A DNA stretch of 64,000 bases from JAIPDZ01 sp034522175 (GTDB taxonomy: Bacteria > Desulfobacterota > DSM-4660 > Desulfatiglandales > Desulfatiglandaceae). Below, in pieces: positions 53,023-62,715 of this stretch. The stretch spans positions 1,860,001-1,924,000 of the forward strand of contig JAXHLQ010000001.1 in the NCBI GenBank assembly GCA_034522175.1. Reading direction: 5' to 3'. Position 1 is the first letter of the stretch, and the number at the start of each line of letters is the position of its first letter. A model generated the notes under the pieces. The model saw only the letters and a list, made by a program, of their open reading frames with translations. It made no database searches and had not been told where the DNA came from. A program made the translations under genes and the position numbers.

Positions 53023-53848
53023 GCTTCAGGATGGGGATAAACTGAAAGTCATTCAGCAGTTTCTCAAATCGACCCAGGGTCTTTCTTAAATGGGTATAAT
53101 GCCTGAATTTGGACACGGCATTGGCCCTCCTCATCCTCGGTTGCTCCGGATCCGTCTCCCATGGGTGCACAAAAAAAACAAACGGCTGCCGGTCTACTTT
53201 GTTGATGCGGGATAGTCCCATTTTTGTAAGCCAATACGGAAAAATGCGGAAGTACCCGCCGCCTGAAACAGGCATATTCTGGCCCAGAAACCGCACGGTA
53301 GAGATCGGGTACTCCACCAGATCATGACCCGGAACGTTGAACCTGAATCTGGGGGCGTTCGGTATACCATAGCGGTCATGATGAATAGGGAATACACTGG
53401 AGCTGTACTCAAATCCCAGATCGGAAAGGATGTCATAGGCCCACCAGGATTGCCGGGTGATGGAGTAACTCGGCGCCCGGTATCCCACCACACGCTTCCC
53501 TATGATTTGCTCCAGGACATCTTTAGCACGGCGGGTATCCTTTTTGAATTTTTTCGGAGTTAGCTCGTAGATGAGTCGATGTTGGTGGCTATGGCACGCG
53601 ACGAAGTGCCCTCTTTCCGTGATGTCTTTTACCAGACCCGGATGCCGTTCTCCGATCCAGCCCAAGACGAAAAACGTCGCGGTTACTCCGTGCCGGTCCA
53701 GGACTTCCAGGAGTCTCCGTGTATTTTCCACCACCCGCGACGGATATTGATCCCACTTTTCAGCCCCTACAATGGGTTCGAAGGCGGATACCTGGTAGTA
53801 GTCTTCTACGTCGATGGTGAGATAGTTTCGCAAAACGATCCGGGGCAA
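52964..53848 (-). CDS. Polysaccharide deacetylase, XrtA/PEP-CTERM-associated type
   Basis: The protein is 294 residues. NYLTIDVEDYYQVSAFEPIV is the family's hallmark, with the first metal-binding Asp residues. ACHSHQHRLIYELTPKKFKK holds the H-x3-H pair. GYRAPSYSITRQSWWAYDIL and FVFFVHPWETDPEQPRM are later motifs. It is a NodB-type N-deacetylase found in exosortase-A exopolysaccharide loci. The last 19 residues (HKIRQNNWVKIIKIILIIL) are a translation of the family-1 repeat at 52981-53022, so a natural C-terminus has been replaced. The TTG start also lies in a repeat. Confidence 0.85.
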   Translation of the reverse strand: MPRIVLRNYLTIDVEDYYQVSAFEPIVGAEKWDQYPSRVVENTRRLLEVLDRHGVTATFFVLGWIGERHPGLVKDITERGHFVACHSHQHRLIYELTPKKFKKDTRRAKDVLEQIIGKRVVGYRAPSYSITRQSWWAYDILSDLGFEYSSSVFPIHHDRYGIPNAPRFRFNVPGHDLVEYPISTVRFLGQNMPVSGGGYFRIFPYWLTKMGLSRINKVDRQPFVFFVHPWETDPEQPRMRRANAVSKFRHYTHLRKTLGRFEKLLNDFQFIPILKHKIRQNNWVKIIKIILIIL

Positions 53849-53900
53849 GATGATTAGGAAAAAGAGATTCAGGCAAAATAATTTAGGGCAAAATGATTGG
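53841..53900. repeat. Family-1 repeats at the deacetylase start
   Basis: CAAGATGATTAGG and GGCAAAATAATT, TAGGG, CAAAATGATT. The TTG start codon lies in the first unit. Confidence 0.85.
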
Positions 53901-54284
53901 AGGGAGAATTAGAGGGACGTGAACATGAAATCGGGCATGGCTCCGCCCCTTGGATTACATACACCGTTAGGGTAGCCCATTAAAATTATAAGTAAATAAT
54001 GTATATTTAGACGAAAACAGCGGCAGGTCGACGCTTTTGGATATTTTATACTACCGACAGTTTATTTGCAATAGGCACGCTGGATAGCTTATTAAATAGA
54101 AATGTCGATTTTTTTGGATTATTTTGTTTAATTATTTTGCGTTGTATTAATTTGTTGTTTGAATGTATATGTTTCTTGCTATTTTTAGCTGAATTTGTTA
54201 CAGGTATCTGGTATTTTTCATCAAAGGGCCATTTATGGATGGAAAGCTGTTAACACGGCAAACAACAGTGTCAGGATACAGGGC
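53901..54284. other. AT-rich gap upstream of the export genes
   Basis: About 380 bases separate the minus-strand EPS genes from the plus-strand export genes, so divergent promoters are expected. A degenerate family-1 word (TTTAATTATTTTGCG, 54126-54140) is present. Possible minus-35/minus-10 words such as TTGCGT and TATATG were seen, but spacing was poor and I do not call a promoter. No small gene was found. Confidence 0.4.
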
Positions 54285-56742
54285 ATGAAAAAAGTTCTTT
54301 TTCAGGTTGTGGGCCAGTGGTTGCTGATGGTGATGTTCCTCTCGGTTGCGTACGCCGATTTCGGCCTCATGCTGGGGTCTTTTAAGAGCAGAGCCAATGC
54401 AGAAATATATGCTGCAGGGGTGGTGAAAGACCTCAATCCTTCCGCAGCCAATACCTTTGTGGAAAAAGTGCGGATGCCGGATGACAAATTGTGGTACCGG
54501 GTTTGTCTCGGGCCTTTTGATAGTAGAAAAACGGCGCTGGAAAAAAAGAAGGTCTTCGGCCGGAAAAACAGCGGTGCAGACCTAATCCTGGTCAAGACAA
54601 ATGCACGGGCGGTTTCCGAATCCACGGAGACCCCTGAACACGTTTCTTCCCCTCCCGTGTGGATAGACTTCCCTCTCACCAAGGGGGCAAAACCAGGATG
54701 TCACCCTTACCTGGGATATCCCTGAAGGAAGCGCGCCGGCCGGACACAAAATCTATTATGATATCCAATCGGGCCCCCCTTATGACCCGGATCCGGCCGA
54801 CTATGCGGATGAAGGACCTCCTCCCATTGCTGTACACGGTGCTGCCAATCAAATTACACTTCACGGCCTGACCGCTTCCAAGAAATATTACTTTTCCGTT
54901 ACCGCTTTTGATGACCCCGAAGGTCCGGAGAGCGACTTTTCCATGGAGGTGGTAAAAGCGCCGGAGCACACAACTCCCCAAAGACCGCCTGTGTCCTCCG
55001 CTGAAAAAGTCAGGGAAGATATCCTTATTCAGAGCAAAGCGGAACCGCGAGAGGAAAAGCTGCAACCGGCACCGGTTCAATCCAAAGCCGGAATTGGGAC
55101 TCAAGAAACATCCGGGACGTTGATCCCTGAGGAGTATACGGTACCGCAAGAAAATGCCCAAACAATTGCAGCGGGAGATACGCTGGCCATAGAGATCCCG
55201 GGACAGCCGGAGATGAGTCGAGAGTACGACGTTGCGCCGGACGGAAACATCTACATGATGTCCGTGGGTAGAATCCAGGTTCAGGGGTTGACCCTCAGGC
55301 TGCTGGAACGAAAACTGGCGCCCAAGCTCAAGAACTTTCTGGTCAAGGGAGAGAGGATCTCTCTTCAGATCACCCATCGTGAAAGATATGTCCGGATCAC
55401 GGGGGGTGTCCGGTATCCGGGGTGGTACCATGTGCCTGCAGTGATTACCCTGGAAAAACTGATTCAAACGGCAGGGGGGCTGTTGGAAGGGAGCACCTAT
55501 TCGGGGATCAAACTGAGGCGAGAGACCACGGGCGGCTACAGGGAAATAGAGGTAAAGGGACAACAAAAGGAAATCAAGCTGCAACCCGATGATGTTATCA
55601 TCGTACCCGCCCCTGAAGTTTACCAGACCAAGGTGGACAGCGGGGATCTCCTCTTCATCAATGTACCGGGCCGGGGACAGGATCAAGGCCAGTACCTCCA
55701 AGACAAACTTTATAATCTGAACCAGTTTGAGGTGGACAGAAACGGGTATGTCTACATCCCGGATGTGGGACACATTTATGTCCAGGGCCTGACCACGACC
55801 GAGATCAGACAGGCCATTGAAAAAAAACTTCCCAAGTATCTGGCACGCGACTCCAAGATGGGTATCAGCATTATGGAAAAAAAGCAGTTTGTGGAGGTCC
55901 TGGGTCATGTGGCCAATCCGGGGTGGTACACCGTGAACGAGGCGGCCAATGTCCAGGCCGCCCTCAATCTGGCCGGGGGCGCCATAGATGGGGCCATTAT
56001 GAGTGATGCCAATATCCTCAGAAAAAAAGGCGAAGAGACCGAGCGGCTGAAAATCAATCTGTACCAGTTTACCATCACCGGCGATCCCAGGCTCCTGACC
56101 CCGCTTCATGCAAATGATACCCTGTTTGTGCCCATATCTCCCAATTTCGGGAATGTCAAACGAACCCTCATGCCCTGGACCCCGCCCACGGAAAGATTGG
56201 AAAAAGATGTGAAACAAAAAGTACGTATCTTCGGGGCGGTTCAAAATCCGGGTATATTTGAGCCAAAGGAAGATATGACCCTGCTGGATCTGCTGATCCT
56301 GGCCAGCGGAGAAAAAGATGACGCGGACTTAAGTAAAGTCCTCATCATCAGAGAAGGCAAGGTCGACGAGACCTTTAATCTCCAATCCTATTTCAACAAG
56401 GAGAGTCAGGACCCCATACCCATGATCAAAAACGGAGATACGGTCTATGTCAAATTCAGGGAACTGACGATTTTCGAGCCCGAGGAAGACAAGGTATTCT
56501 ATGTTCTGGGAGAAGTCAAAGACCCTGATGAATACAAATTGGCAGACAATATGACCCTTTTTCAGGCCATCTCACTGGCCGGCGGGCTGACCGAGTGGGC
56601 GGACGCAGATAATATCACCCTCATCCGCATGGTGGACGGAAAACAGCAGACCTTCCGCTATAGTTTAGAAAACGGGCTTGCCGGCAGGGTGCCCGAATGG
56701 AACATCTATGTTAAGCCGGATGATACGATCTATGTCCCGTGA
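54285..56742 (+). pseudogene. SPOR-FN3-SLBB polysaccharide export protein, one-base frameshift
   Basis: From ATG 54285 a signal peptide ends at VAYAD. A SPOR domain follows (FGLMLGSFKSRANAEIYAAG, YRVCLGPFDSRKTALEKKKV). The frame breaks at the G5 run near 54689-54694; with four G the reading continues as TKGQNQDVTLTWDIPEG, an FN3 domain (YYFSVTAFDDPEGPESDFSM). Two Poly_export segments follow (GDTLAIEIPGQPEM, GDLLFINVPGRGQDQG). There are four SLBB units near VRYPGWYHV, VANPGWYTV, VQNPGIFEP and VKDPDEYKL. The lack of a lipobox and of an outer-membrane helix makes it a periplasmic export protein that would need a separate pore. That pore may be the next gene. Confidence 0.8.
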
Positions 56743-56833
56743 GGCGTACGGCCATAGCACAGAGGGCATGACGCATAGCAAGGAGAGCAGCATAACGAAT
56801 GCCCGAGATGGGACCTTTACATGAGTCTTTGCA

Positions 56834-58802
56834 TTGAAAACAATGTCATGGAAAATCTGTGTGTCGATTGCGGTCCTTGCAGCCATCTTATTTGCGACCT
56901 TCCGGATTTGTCTTTCCTCTCCCCACCAGAACCCTTTATCTCTCCAGCCCCTTCAGGTACGGCCCCATGCAGCCAAGAACCTGATTGAACCTTCAGGTGC
57001 AGTTTTAAAAACCATTCGAGGCGGACACCACAAGCATTACGATTCCATTGTCTTTCAGTTTTCGGACCGGGTTTCTCTTGACGAACCGGTGATAAAGGAT
57101 GGGGAGCTACACCTCAAGCTTAAGAAAGTCTCCACTACGCTTTCTGCGTTTCGTCAATACAAGACTTTTAACTCATGGGTGAGACTCAAAAACGGCCAAA
57201 ACAGCCTAACCGTTCGCATCGGGCTGCCCGGGTCCTATTCAAAGGTAAACACCTTTCAACTACAAAAACCGCACCGCTTGGTGGTCAATATGTACCACCA
57301 TCCATCTGATACTCCTGTCGAACCGCCGTCCACATCTCTTAGGCTTAAGGTGTCTCCGGTGGTCTCCCCGCCATCAGGTCCTCCCACGCCCAAGGCTTCA
57401 GCCGAGCAAAAAATCATGACGCAGAATGATATGGAAGGGAAAAGCGAGGAAATTGCGGTACAGGAACCGGCCCCACCCCATGTCTCCACCCCGGCAGGGG
57501 TGGGGGGGGTCGGCCAGGCCGCAGCCATGGGGACCGCCGGAGGCGGCATAACCTCGCCCACCCAACGCTACCGGGTCAAGATCACCCCCAAGATCAGCAT
57601 CAAAGGGGAATACGACGATAACATCTTTCTGGAAAATACCGATAAGAAGGGGGATTTCATCACCACCGTATCCCCGGGGATTATCCTGGATTTGGACTCG
57701 GGTCGAAACGGGCTGGAGCTGGAGTATACCTTTGGCTGGGTCAGATATAATGACTTGTCTGAAAATGATTTCATCCGGCACAGCGGTCGCCTCAAATTCT
57801 GGCAGCGGTTGACGCGCCATCTGACCCTGAATGTGTCCGACACCTACCTGAAATCAGACGACCTGTTTGATGAAGATCTGGCCCCTGATTTAAGGCCCCA
57901 GCGCGTTCGGCATATCCGGACCCCGTATCAGCGAAACGATTTCAATGCCGGTCTGGAGTACCAGTTTGATCGGGAGAGCCGCCTTACCGCAGGGTACAGA
58001 CATGCTCTTCTCGACAATGAAGATCCTTCGCTGGAGGACATCACCGAGTACAGTCCCTATGCCGGACTAACCTATTGGTTCAACAAAAAAGACGGCATTG
58101 TGCTGGATTACGAATATAGACGATTTGACTACAGCGTGGAAAACAGCCTGGGTGAGGGTTATGCTCCCGGCAGAGTGGATCTGGATGCCCACGACGTGGA
58201 TGTTACCTATATGCACCGCTTCAGCCGAAGATTCAATATCTATGCCCACTACGGCTTTGCCAATAGAAACTTTCACGGGATACCGGTGAGCTATGATGTG
58301 CATGATGGCGACGTGGGCTTTGAATACGGCTTTTCCCGTACCACCTCTCTGAGTCTGGAGATGGGGTATTTCAATCCCACGGGCATTGATATCGACGGTG
58401 GCCTTTCATACGCCGGAAGGCTGGAAAAACGGTTTAAACGGGGGTTGGTTTTTGTGGCAGCCCGGAGCGGCTGGGATGAAGGGTTCATGGATGTGGAGCC
58501 CAGTGCCTTCACCCGGTACTGGGGGAGACGCCGGCGTTGAGTATGAACCCGTGCACAACCTCAGGGCCTATGCCGGGGTCTCTTACCGGAAAAACGAATA
58601 TGCCCTTCAGGAATATGAAGACGAGCACGCCTATACGGGTCGGTGCGGGGTAAAGTACCGCTTTCTACGCTGGTTTTCCGCTGATTTCGGCTACGCGCAC
58701 AGAAGGCGGGTGAGCGATGACCCGAATAACGAATACAGGGACAACCGGGTAACGGTGACCTTCAGCGCATCAAAACCGCATCCGTATACCTGGGAGTTTT
58801 AG
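56834..58802 (+). pseudogene. AMIN-like/beta-barrel outer membrane protein, frameshifted near the 3' end
   Basis: A signal sequence (CVSIAVLAAILFATFRICLS) precedes an AMIN-like domain (HYDSIVFQFSDRVSLDEPVI to KPHRLVVNMYHH, residues about 65-158). A proline-rich linker and then alternating amphipathic strands of a beta-barrel follow (residues about 250 onward). The frame ends early at 58540 (YWGRRRR). With one G fewer at the G5 run near 58525 it continues as YWGDAGVEYEPVHNLRAYAG and ends RVTVTFSASKPHPYTWEF. The barrel is probably the outer membrane pore partner of the SLBB export protein, 92 bases upstream. Confidence 0.7.
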
Positions 58803-58915
58803 CAAGATGATTAGAGGGAAAATAATTAAAAATAAGTTCGCAAAATAATTTTGGACAAAATCATTAAAAAACCAAAAGGTGTAAAATTATTTTGTCCTAA
58901 GTTATCTTGCCTGTT
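58801..58915. repeat. Family-1 repeats in both orientations
   Basis: CAAGATGATTAGAGGG, AAAATAATT starts directly after the TAG stop of the beta-barrel gene. CAAAATAATT, TTGGA, CAAAATCATT follows. AAATTATTTTGTCCTAAGTTATCTTGCC overlaps the stop codon of the OmpA-type gene at 58902 in the other orientation. Confidence 0.9.
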
Positions 58916-60594
58916 TTGGATGCCTCGGTAACGGCTCCAGCTTCACCCTCCGGTTTAGGGCCCTGCCGGCATCGGTCTTGTTGGTGACCTTGGGTCTTGA
59001 AGATCCATACCCTACGGTCTTCAGCCTCTCTTCTGTGATTCCCTTTTGGATCAAGTACTGCTCCACCGCCCTGGCGCGCTCTTCGGAGAGTTTTTGGTTG
59101 TATGCCTGGGTTCCGATATTATCGGTATAGCCCTCGATCACAATCCTCACAGAGGGGTTCTGCTTTAACACCTTTACCACATCATCCAGGACGGAGTAGT
59201 AGCGGGGCTTGATCTTGGACTTGTCAAAATCAAAAAGGGGCTCGTGAATCACCCAGCACCCCTCCATATCCACCCGTGCTCCCTTGGGGGTACCGGGGCA
59301 TTGGTCTTTGTAATCAAAGACCCCGTCGTTGTCCGTGTCCAGCGGACATCCCCGATCATCCACCCTCACACCTTGCGGCGTTCCAGGGCACTCGTCCAAA
59401 TAATCGGGCACGCCGTCCCCATCGCTATCCACAGGACAGCCTTCGGGGTCCACCACCACACCCAAGGGTGTGTTCGGGCATTCGTCCATCTCATCGAGGA
59501 CGCCATCGCAGTCGGAATCCTTGGGCTCCGGGGGCGCCTTCAAATAGTTGACAATTCGGCTGTCCTTAAACATGGCCGTGACCTGCCGCGTAATCGCACC
59601 GTCACAGCTGTCATACAAATCAACGGCAGAATTGGTCCCGCTGAAGTCCATAACATCCCCTTCACCGGTCACGACCCTAAGCGTAATGGTACAATCGATC
59701 CGACGAGGTTCCCAGGACAACTCAGCATGTGTGATGGAAAGCTGAAGTATTTTGGGTGCAATGCCTGTAAGCTTGACTTCCTTTTCCCCCAAGGATTGCT
59801 GTATGGATAGCCATTTGCCTTTCCATGCGCTGAAGGCCATGGAAAACCTGAGCATATCAGGCTTATCATCGGTCGGGATAATGTCTTGTCGCTCGAGCGC
59901 CCTTTTGAACAGCCCCATCACCCTATCGGCCGGTTTTGAACTGATGAGGAATGCACGAAATGGCCTTAGACCCTCTTTGAAACCGTCGCCGACTTCTTGT
60001 CCTGCATGGCGATATCCCGTGTGGTCAATTTTAAACCCCTGACCTATCAGCGGACAATAATCCCGGTCATCAGGGACACTATCCCCATCGGTATCGACCG
60101 GGCATCCCCGGGCGCCCACAACCACCCCCGCGGGTATCCGGACACCGATCCAAATATTCGGGTACGCCGTCCATATCCGGATCCAGCGGACACGCCCGCA
60201 TTACCGTCCCTGTTAAGATCAGGGGCTCACCTTCTGGATTCATCTCCAGCTTGAGGATGAGCGGCAGCCGGCTTGAAACCTTCACGTCACGTTTCTTGAG
60301 TTCGTTTGCGGCAAGACCCACTGCCGTGTCGGTCCATAACTTCAGGTCGCCCCACCAGGGATGCGTAAATGCACCCAGGAACACCTTCTGCGTATGGCTC
60401 TGGGCATTGATCAAGGTAACATGCTTTGTGATGACATCGTCAGGACTCAGGACCATTCCCGATTTTATGGGGATCTGTTTTGGCGTATAAAAGCGATCTT
60501 CGGCGGGAGGATCGTAGTAGGTCTTATGTCCGCACCCGAGCAAGAGCATCCATACAGACAGAACAGCGACCCCCATAGCTATGGCTTTTGACAT
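58902..60594 (-). pseudogene. OmpA-family lipoprotein with TSP3-type repeats, frameshifted
   Basis: MSKAIAMGVAVLSVWMLLLG with Cys21 (LLLGC) is a lipoprotein signal. After residue 150 come calcium-binding thrombospondin-3-like repeats (DPDMDGVPEYLDRCPDT, DTDGDSVPDDRDYCP, DSDGDGVPDYLDECPGTPQG, DTDNDGVFDYKDQCPGTPKG). The C-terminal OmpA domain has EPLFDFDKSKIKPRYYSVLD, IVIEGYTDNIGTQAYNQKLS and RALNRRVKLEPL. The frame breaks at ACCCGCGGG near 60130-60140; two C are missing from an expected C5 run (or one base is extra). The protein would span the periplasm from the outer membrane to peptidoglycan. Confidence 0.8.
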
Positions 60595-60643
60595 TCGATC
60601 CTCATTTAAGCTACAATTACTCCGTTTCCTTCGACACCGACCA

Positions 60644-61375
60644 TCACTCCGCAGGCTCTTCCGAAAGTTTTGGAAGGATCACATCTCGGTTAATGACCCA
60701 GGTGCCGCCTTTTCCTTCGCAGGTGATCTGATCGCTTGCCACGGGTATCCAGATCCCGCCTTTGGCCTTGCAGTCCTCCTGGGTTTCGGCCTTGGGCAAC
60801 CAGATGTGGTTTGCTTTCTTGCAGGCCGCCTCGTCTATCGCCCTTTTCCACTCACCGCAGTCTTTTTCGCACGCTGCCTTGTTTTCTCCTTCGCCACCTT
60901 CGCAGTGGGCCTTACCCACACGCTTACCCTCAGAATCTACGCAATACCCAACATCCGGCCTGCCATCAGGTCCCTGACAATAGGCCAGATCCGGATTGCC
61001 ATCAGGCCCGCGGCAATAGGCACATCGATAGGCATCACCTCGCAATCCCTCGCCGGTCCCCAGATTGACAAACACATGCGTGGCACCCAATTCAGCCGCA
61101 TTGTCGAGCAATTCATTCAAGGCATTGTTGTAGGCAACGTCACGCCAGGCCACATAGGAGAGGCAACATCCGCCCCATAAAAAGGAAGCACCCGTCACGC
61201 TTCCGAGGTATTCGCATTTAGACTCCACCTTATGCACCTGCACGGCGGAAAGCATGTATACGCCGGATGCCCGCGTGGAGAGTTCCGTGGCACAGGAGGT
61301 CAAGGTCACCATGGCGAAAAGAGCGATCAGGAAGGTGACATATTTTGATAAAAAGGTCCTTTTTGCTTTCTTCAT
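60644..61375 (-). CDS. Lipoprotein with a DUF4156 domain
   Basis: The start at 61375 has GGAGATACAT before it and gives 243 residues. LIALFAMVTLTSCATELSTR is the lipoprotein signal with Cys in SCA. Residues about 30-105 (VYMLSAVQVHKVESKCEYLG, DVAYNNALNELLDNAAELGA, THVFVNLGTG) form the DUF4156 core. A cysteine-rich, glycine-rich C-terminal part follows (PDLAYCQGPDGRPDVGYC, CEKDCGEWKRAIDEAACKK). The Cys-rich repeats of GPDG are unusual. Function unknown; location outer-membrane periplasmic face. Confidence 0.7.
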   Translation of the reverse strand: MKKAKRTFLSKYVTFLIALFAMVTLTSCATELSTRASGVYMLSAVQVHKVESKCEYLGSVTGASFLWGGCCLSYVAWRDVAYNNALNELLDNAAELGATHVFVNLGTGEGLRGDAYRCAYCRGPDGNPDLAYCQGPDGRPDVGYCVDSEGKRVGKAHCEGGEGENKAACEKDCGEWKRAIDEAACKKANHIWLPKAETQEDCKAKGGIWIPVASDQITCEGKGGTWVINRDVILPKLSEEPAE

Positions 61376-61561
61376 ATGTATCTCCACGGCCACAGGATCA
61401 CGATGGAAAGAGGTTGAAAAGGGTTTGACAGTGCAGGAAAAGCGGAAGATTCTCATCGTGTGTGAAGATTATATGGACCTCAAATAACCCTGTCAAGCCG
61501 GGACTTTCAATTCGGTAAACCGGCCTCTGTGAAACAGCAGCGTCCGCAACCCTGTCATAAA

Positions 61562-62680
61562 CTATATTCTTGGGACATACCCCAGTATGGGGATGTCAAC
61601 CGCGCTGGTGATGTCCTTTTCGTGACGAATAGGGCTCTTCACAAAGTCCAGGCCAAGGGCGATGCCGACACCCACTGCCAAGGCCCCCAAAACCCCCATG
61701 AGGAGAATTTCCTGCTTTTTTGTTTTCGACGGTAATCCAGGAGAGTTCGGGGCATCCAGAACCTTAATGGTTTCAGCAATGCCCGATTCCTCCATCTGGA
61801 GTTTGAGGAAGATCCGATCCAGGTATTCAAACCGCTCTTTGGCCCCATTCAGCTCGGACTGGAGCCTTTCGAATTCAGATTGAAGCTCCATATCTCCCAA
61901 ACCCGCTTCCGGGGTGATATAGGGAGGAATTTCGTAATGCTCTTTAAAGTCCATCAAGGCCTTGGCCGCTTCCTTGAGATTTTTACGGGCCATGTTTCTT
62001 TGCTCCAGGGCGAACCGTTTCTCCACCCGGATGGCCCGCTTATTGTCCTCAAGGTTTTTGGCCATCCAAACAGAGATAAAACTCTTGACGATAAGGGGTG
62101 CCACTTCCGGATTCGCGGACCTGGCAGTGATCCAGATCATGGCATTCTTGGATTTGCTTTTGATGATAACCCGACGCTGCAGACTGGCGATTCGTTTCTG
62201 TTCCCTTTCAGCTGACGAAATCCCCTCTTTTTCCGATGGCTGAGAATCGTCCCGCCCCTTCAGACTTATCCGTTTATTTACCGTTCGCTTTAGACCATTT
62301 ATGATCTGTTCATACGGATCCAAATTGATATCCAGATCCTTTTTCGCCTTTTCAGGAAGAATACTGAGGACTTCTTTAATAAATGGGGTACTCTTTAGTG
62401 ATTCGGCCTCGGAAAGGACATAGGTTTGATCCGCTGTTCTCGGAACCATCGGATTCTTTGTGGAATCAGAAGAAATCTTGGATCGGGGTTCCTGAACCAG
62501 CAAGCTGGCAATGCTGTAGAATTCAGGTTTTATGAAACTGCTCAGCACAAAAGAAATCAGCACACCCGATATGAACATGGAAATGATCATCCATTTTTTT
62601 TCCAAAATCGGAATGAGATATCTTTGCCTAAGAAAAGAAATGTCTATGGGCAGCTGTTTACTTTCGGTCTGTTCATTCAT
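61562..62680 (-). CDS. Wzz/chain-length determinant (PCP-type) protein
   Basis: The protein is 372 residues. The first transmembrane helix is near MIISMFISGVLISFVLSSFI (residues 32-51). A long periplasmic coiled-coil part follows (NLKEAAKALMDFKEHYEIPP, AKERFEYLDRIFLKLQMEES). A proline-containing segment, LDAPNSPGLPSKTKKQEILL, leads to the second helix (MGVLGALAVGVGIALGLDFV). The GNVR/Wzz fold controls chain length and links to the kinase-like ATPase. The C-terminus (DIPILGYVPRI) is the expected cytoplasmic tail. It is next to the BY-kinase-like gene. Confidence 0.85.
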   Translation of the reverse strand: MNEQTESKQLPIDISFLRQRYLIPILEKKWMIISMFISGVLISFVLSSFIKPEFYSIASLLVQEPRSKISSDSTKNPMVPRTADQTYVLSEAESLKSTPFIKEVLSILPEKAKKDLDINLDPYEQIINGLKRTVNKRISLKGRDDSQPSEKEGISSAEREQKRIASLQRRVIIKSKSKNAMIWITARSANPEVAPLIVKSFISVWMAKNLEDNKRAIRVEKRFALEQRNMARKNLKEAAKALMDFKEHYEIPPYITPEAGLGDMELQSEFERLQSELNGAKERFEYLDRIFLKLQMEESGIAETIKVLDAPNSPGLPSKTKKQEILLMGVLGALAVGVGIALGLDFVKSPIRHEKDITSAVDIPILGYVPRI

Positions 62681-62715
62681 GTTATCCCAATGAATTGTAA
62701 TAAAGGGGTTATGTC

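Noticed and set aside
54676..56244. Long reverse-strand reading frame across the SLBB export gene
   Set aside because: It is antisense to a well-supported SLBB frame and has no domain similarity.
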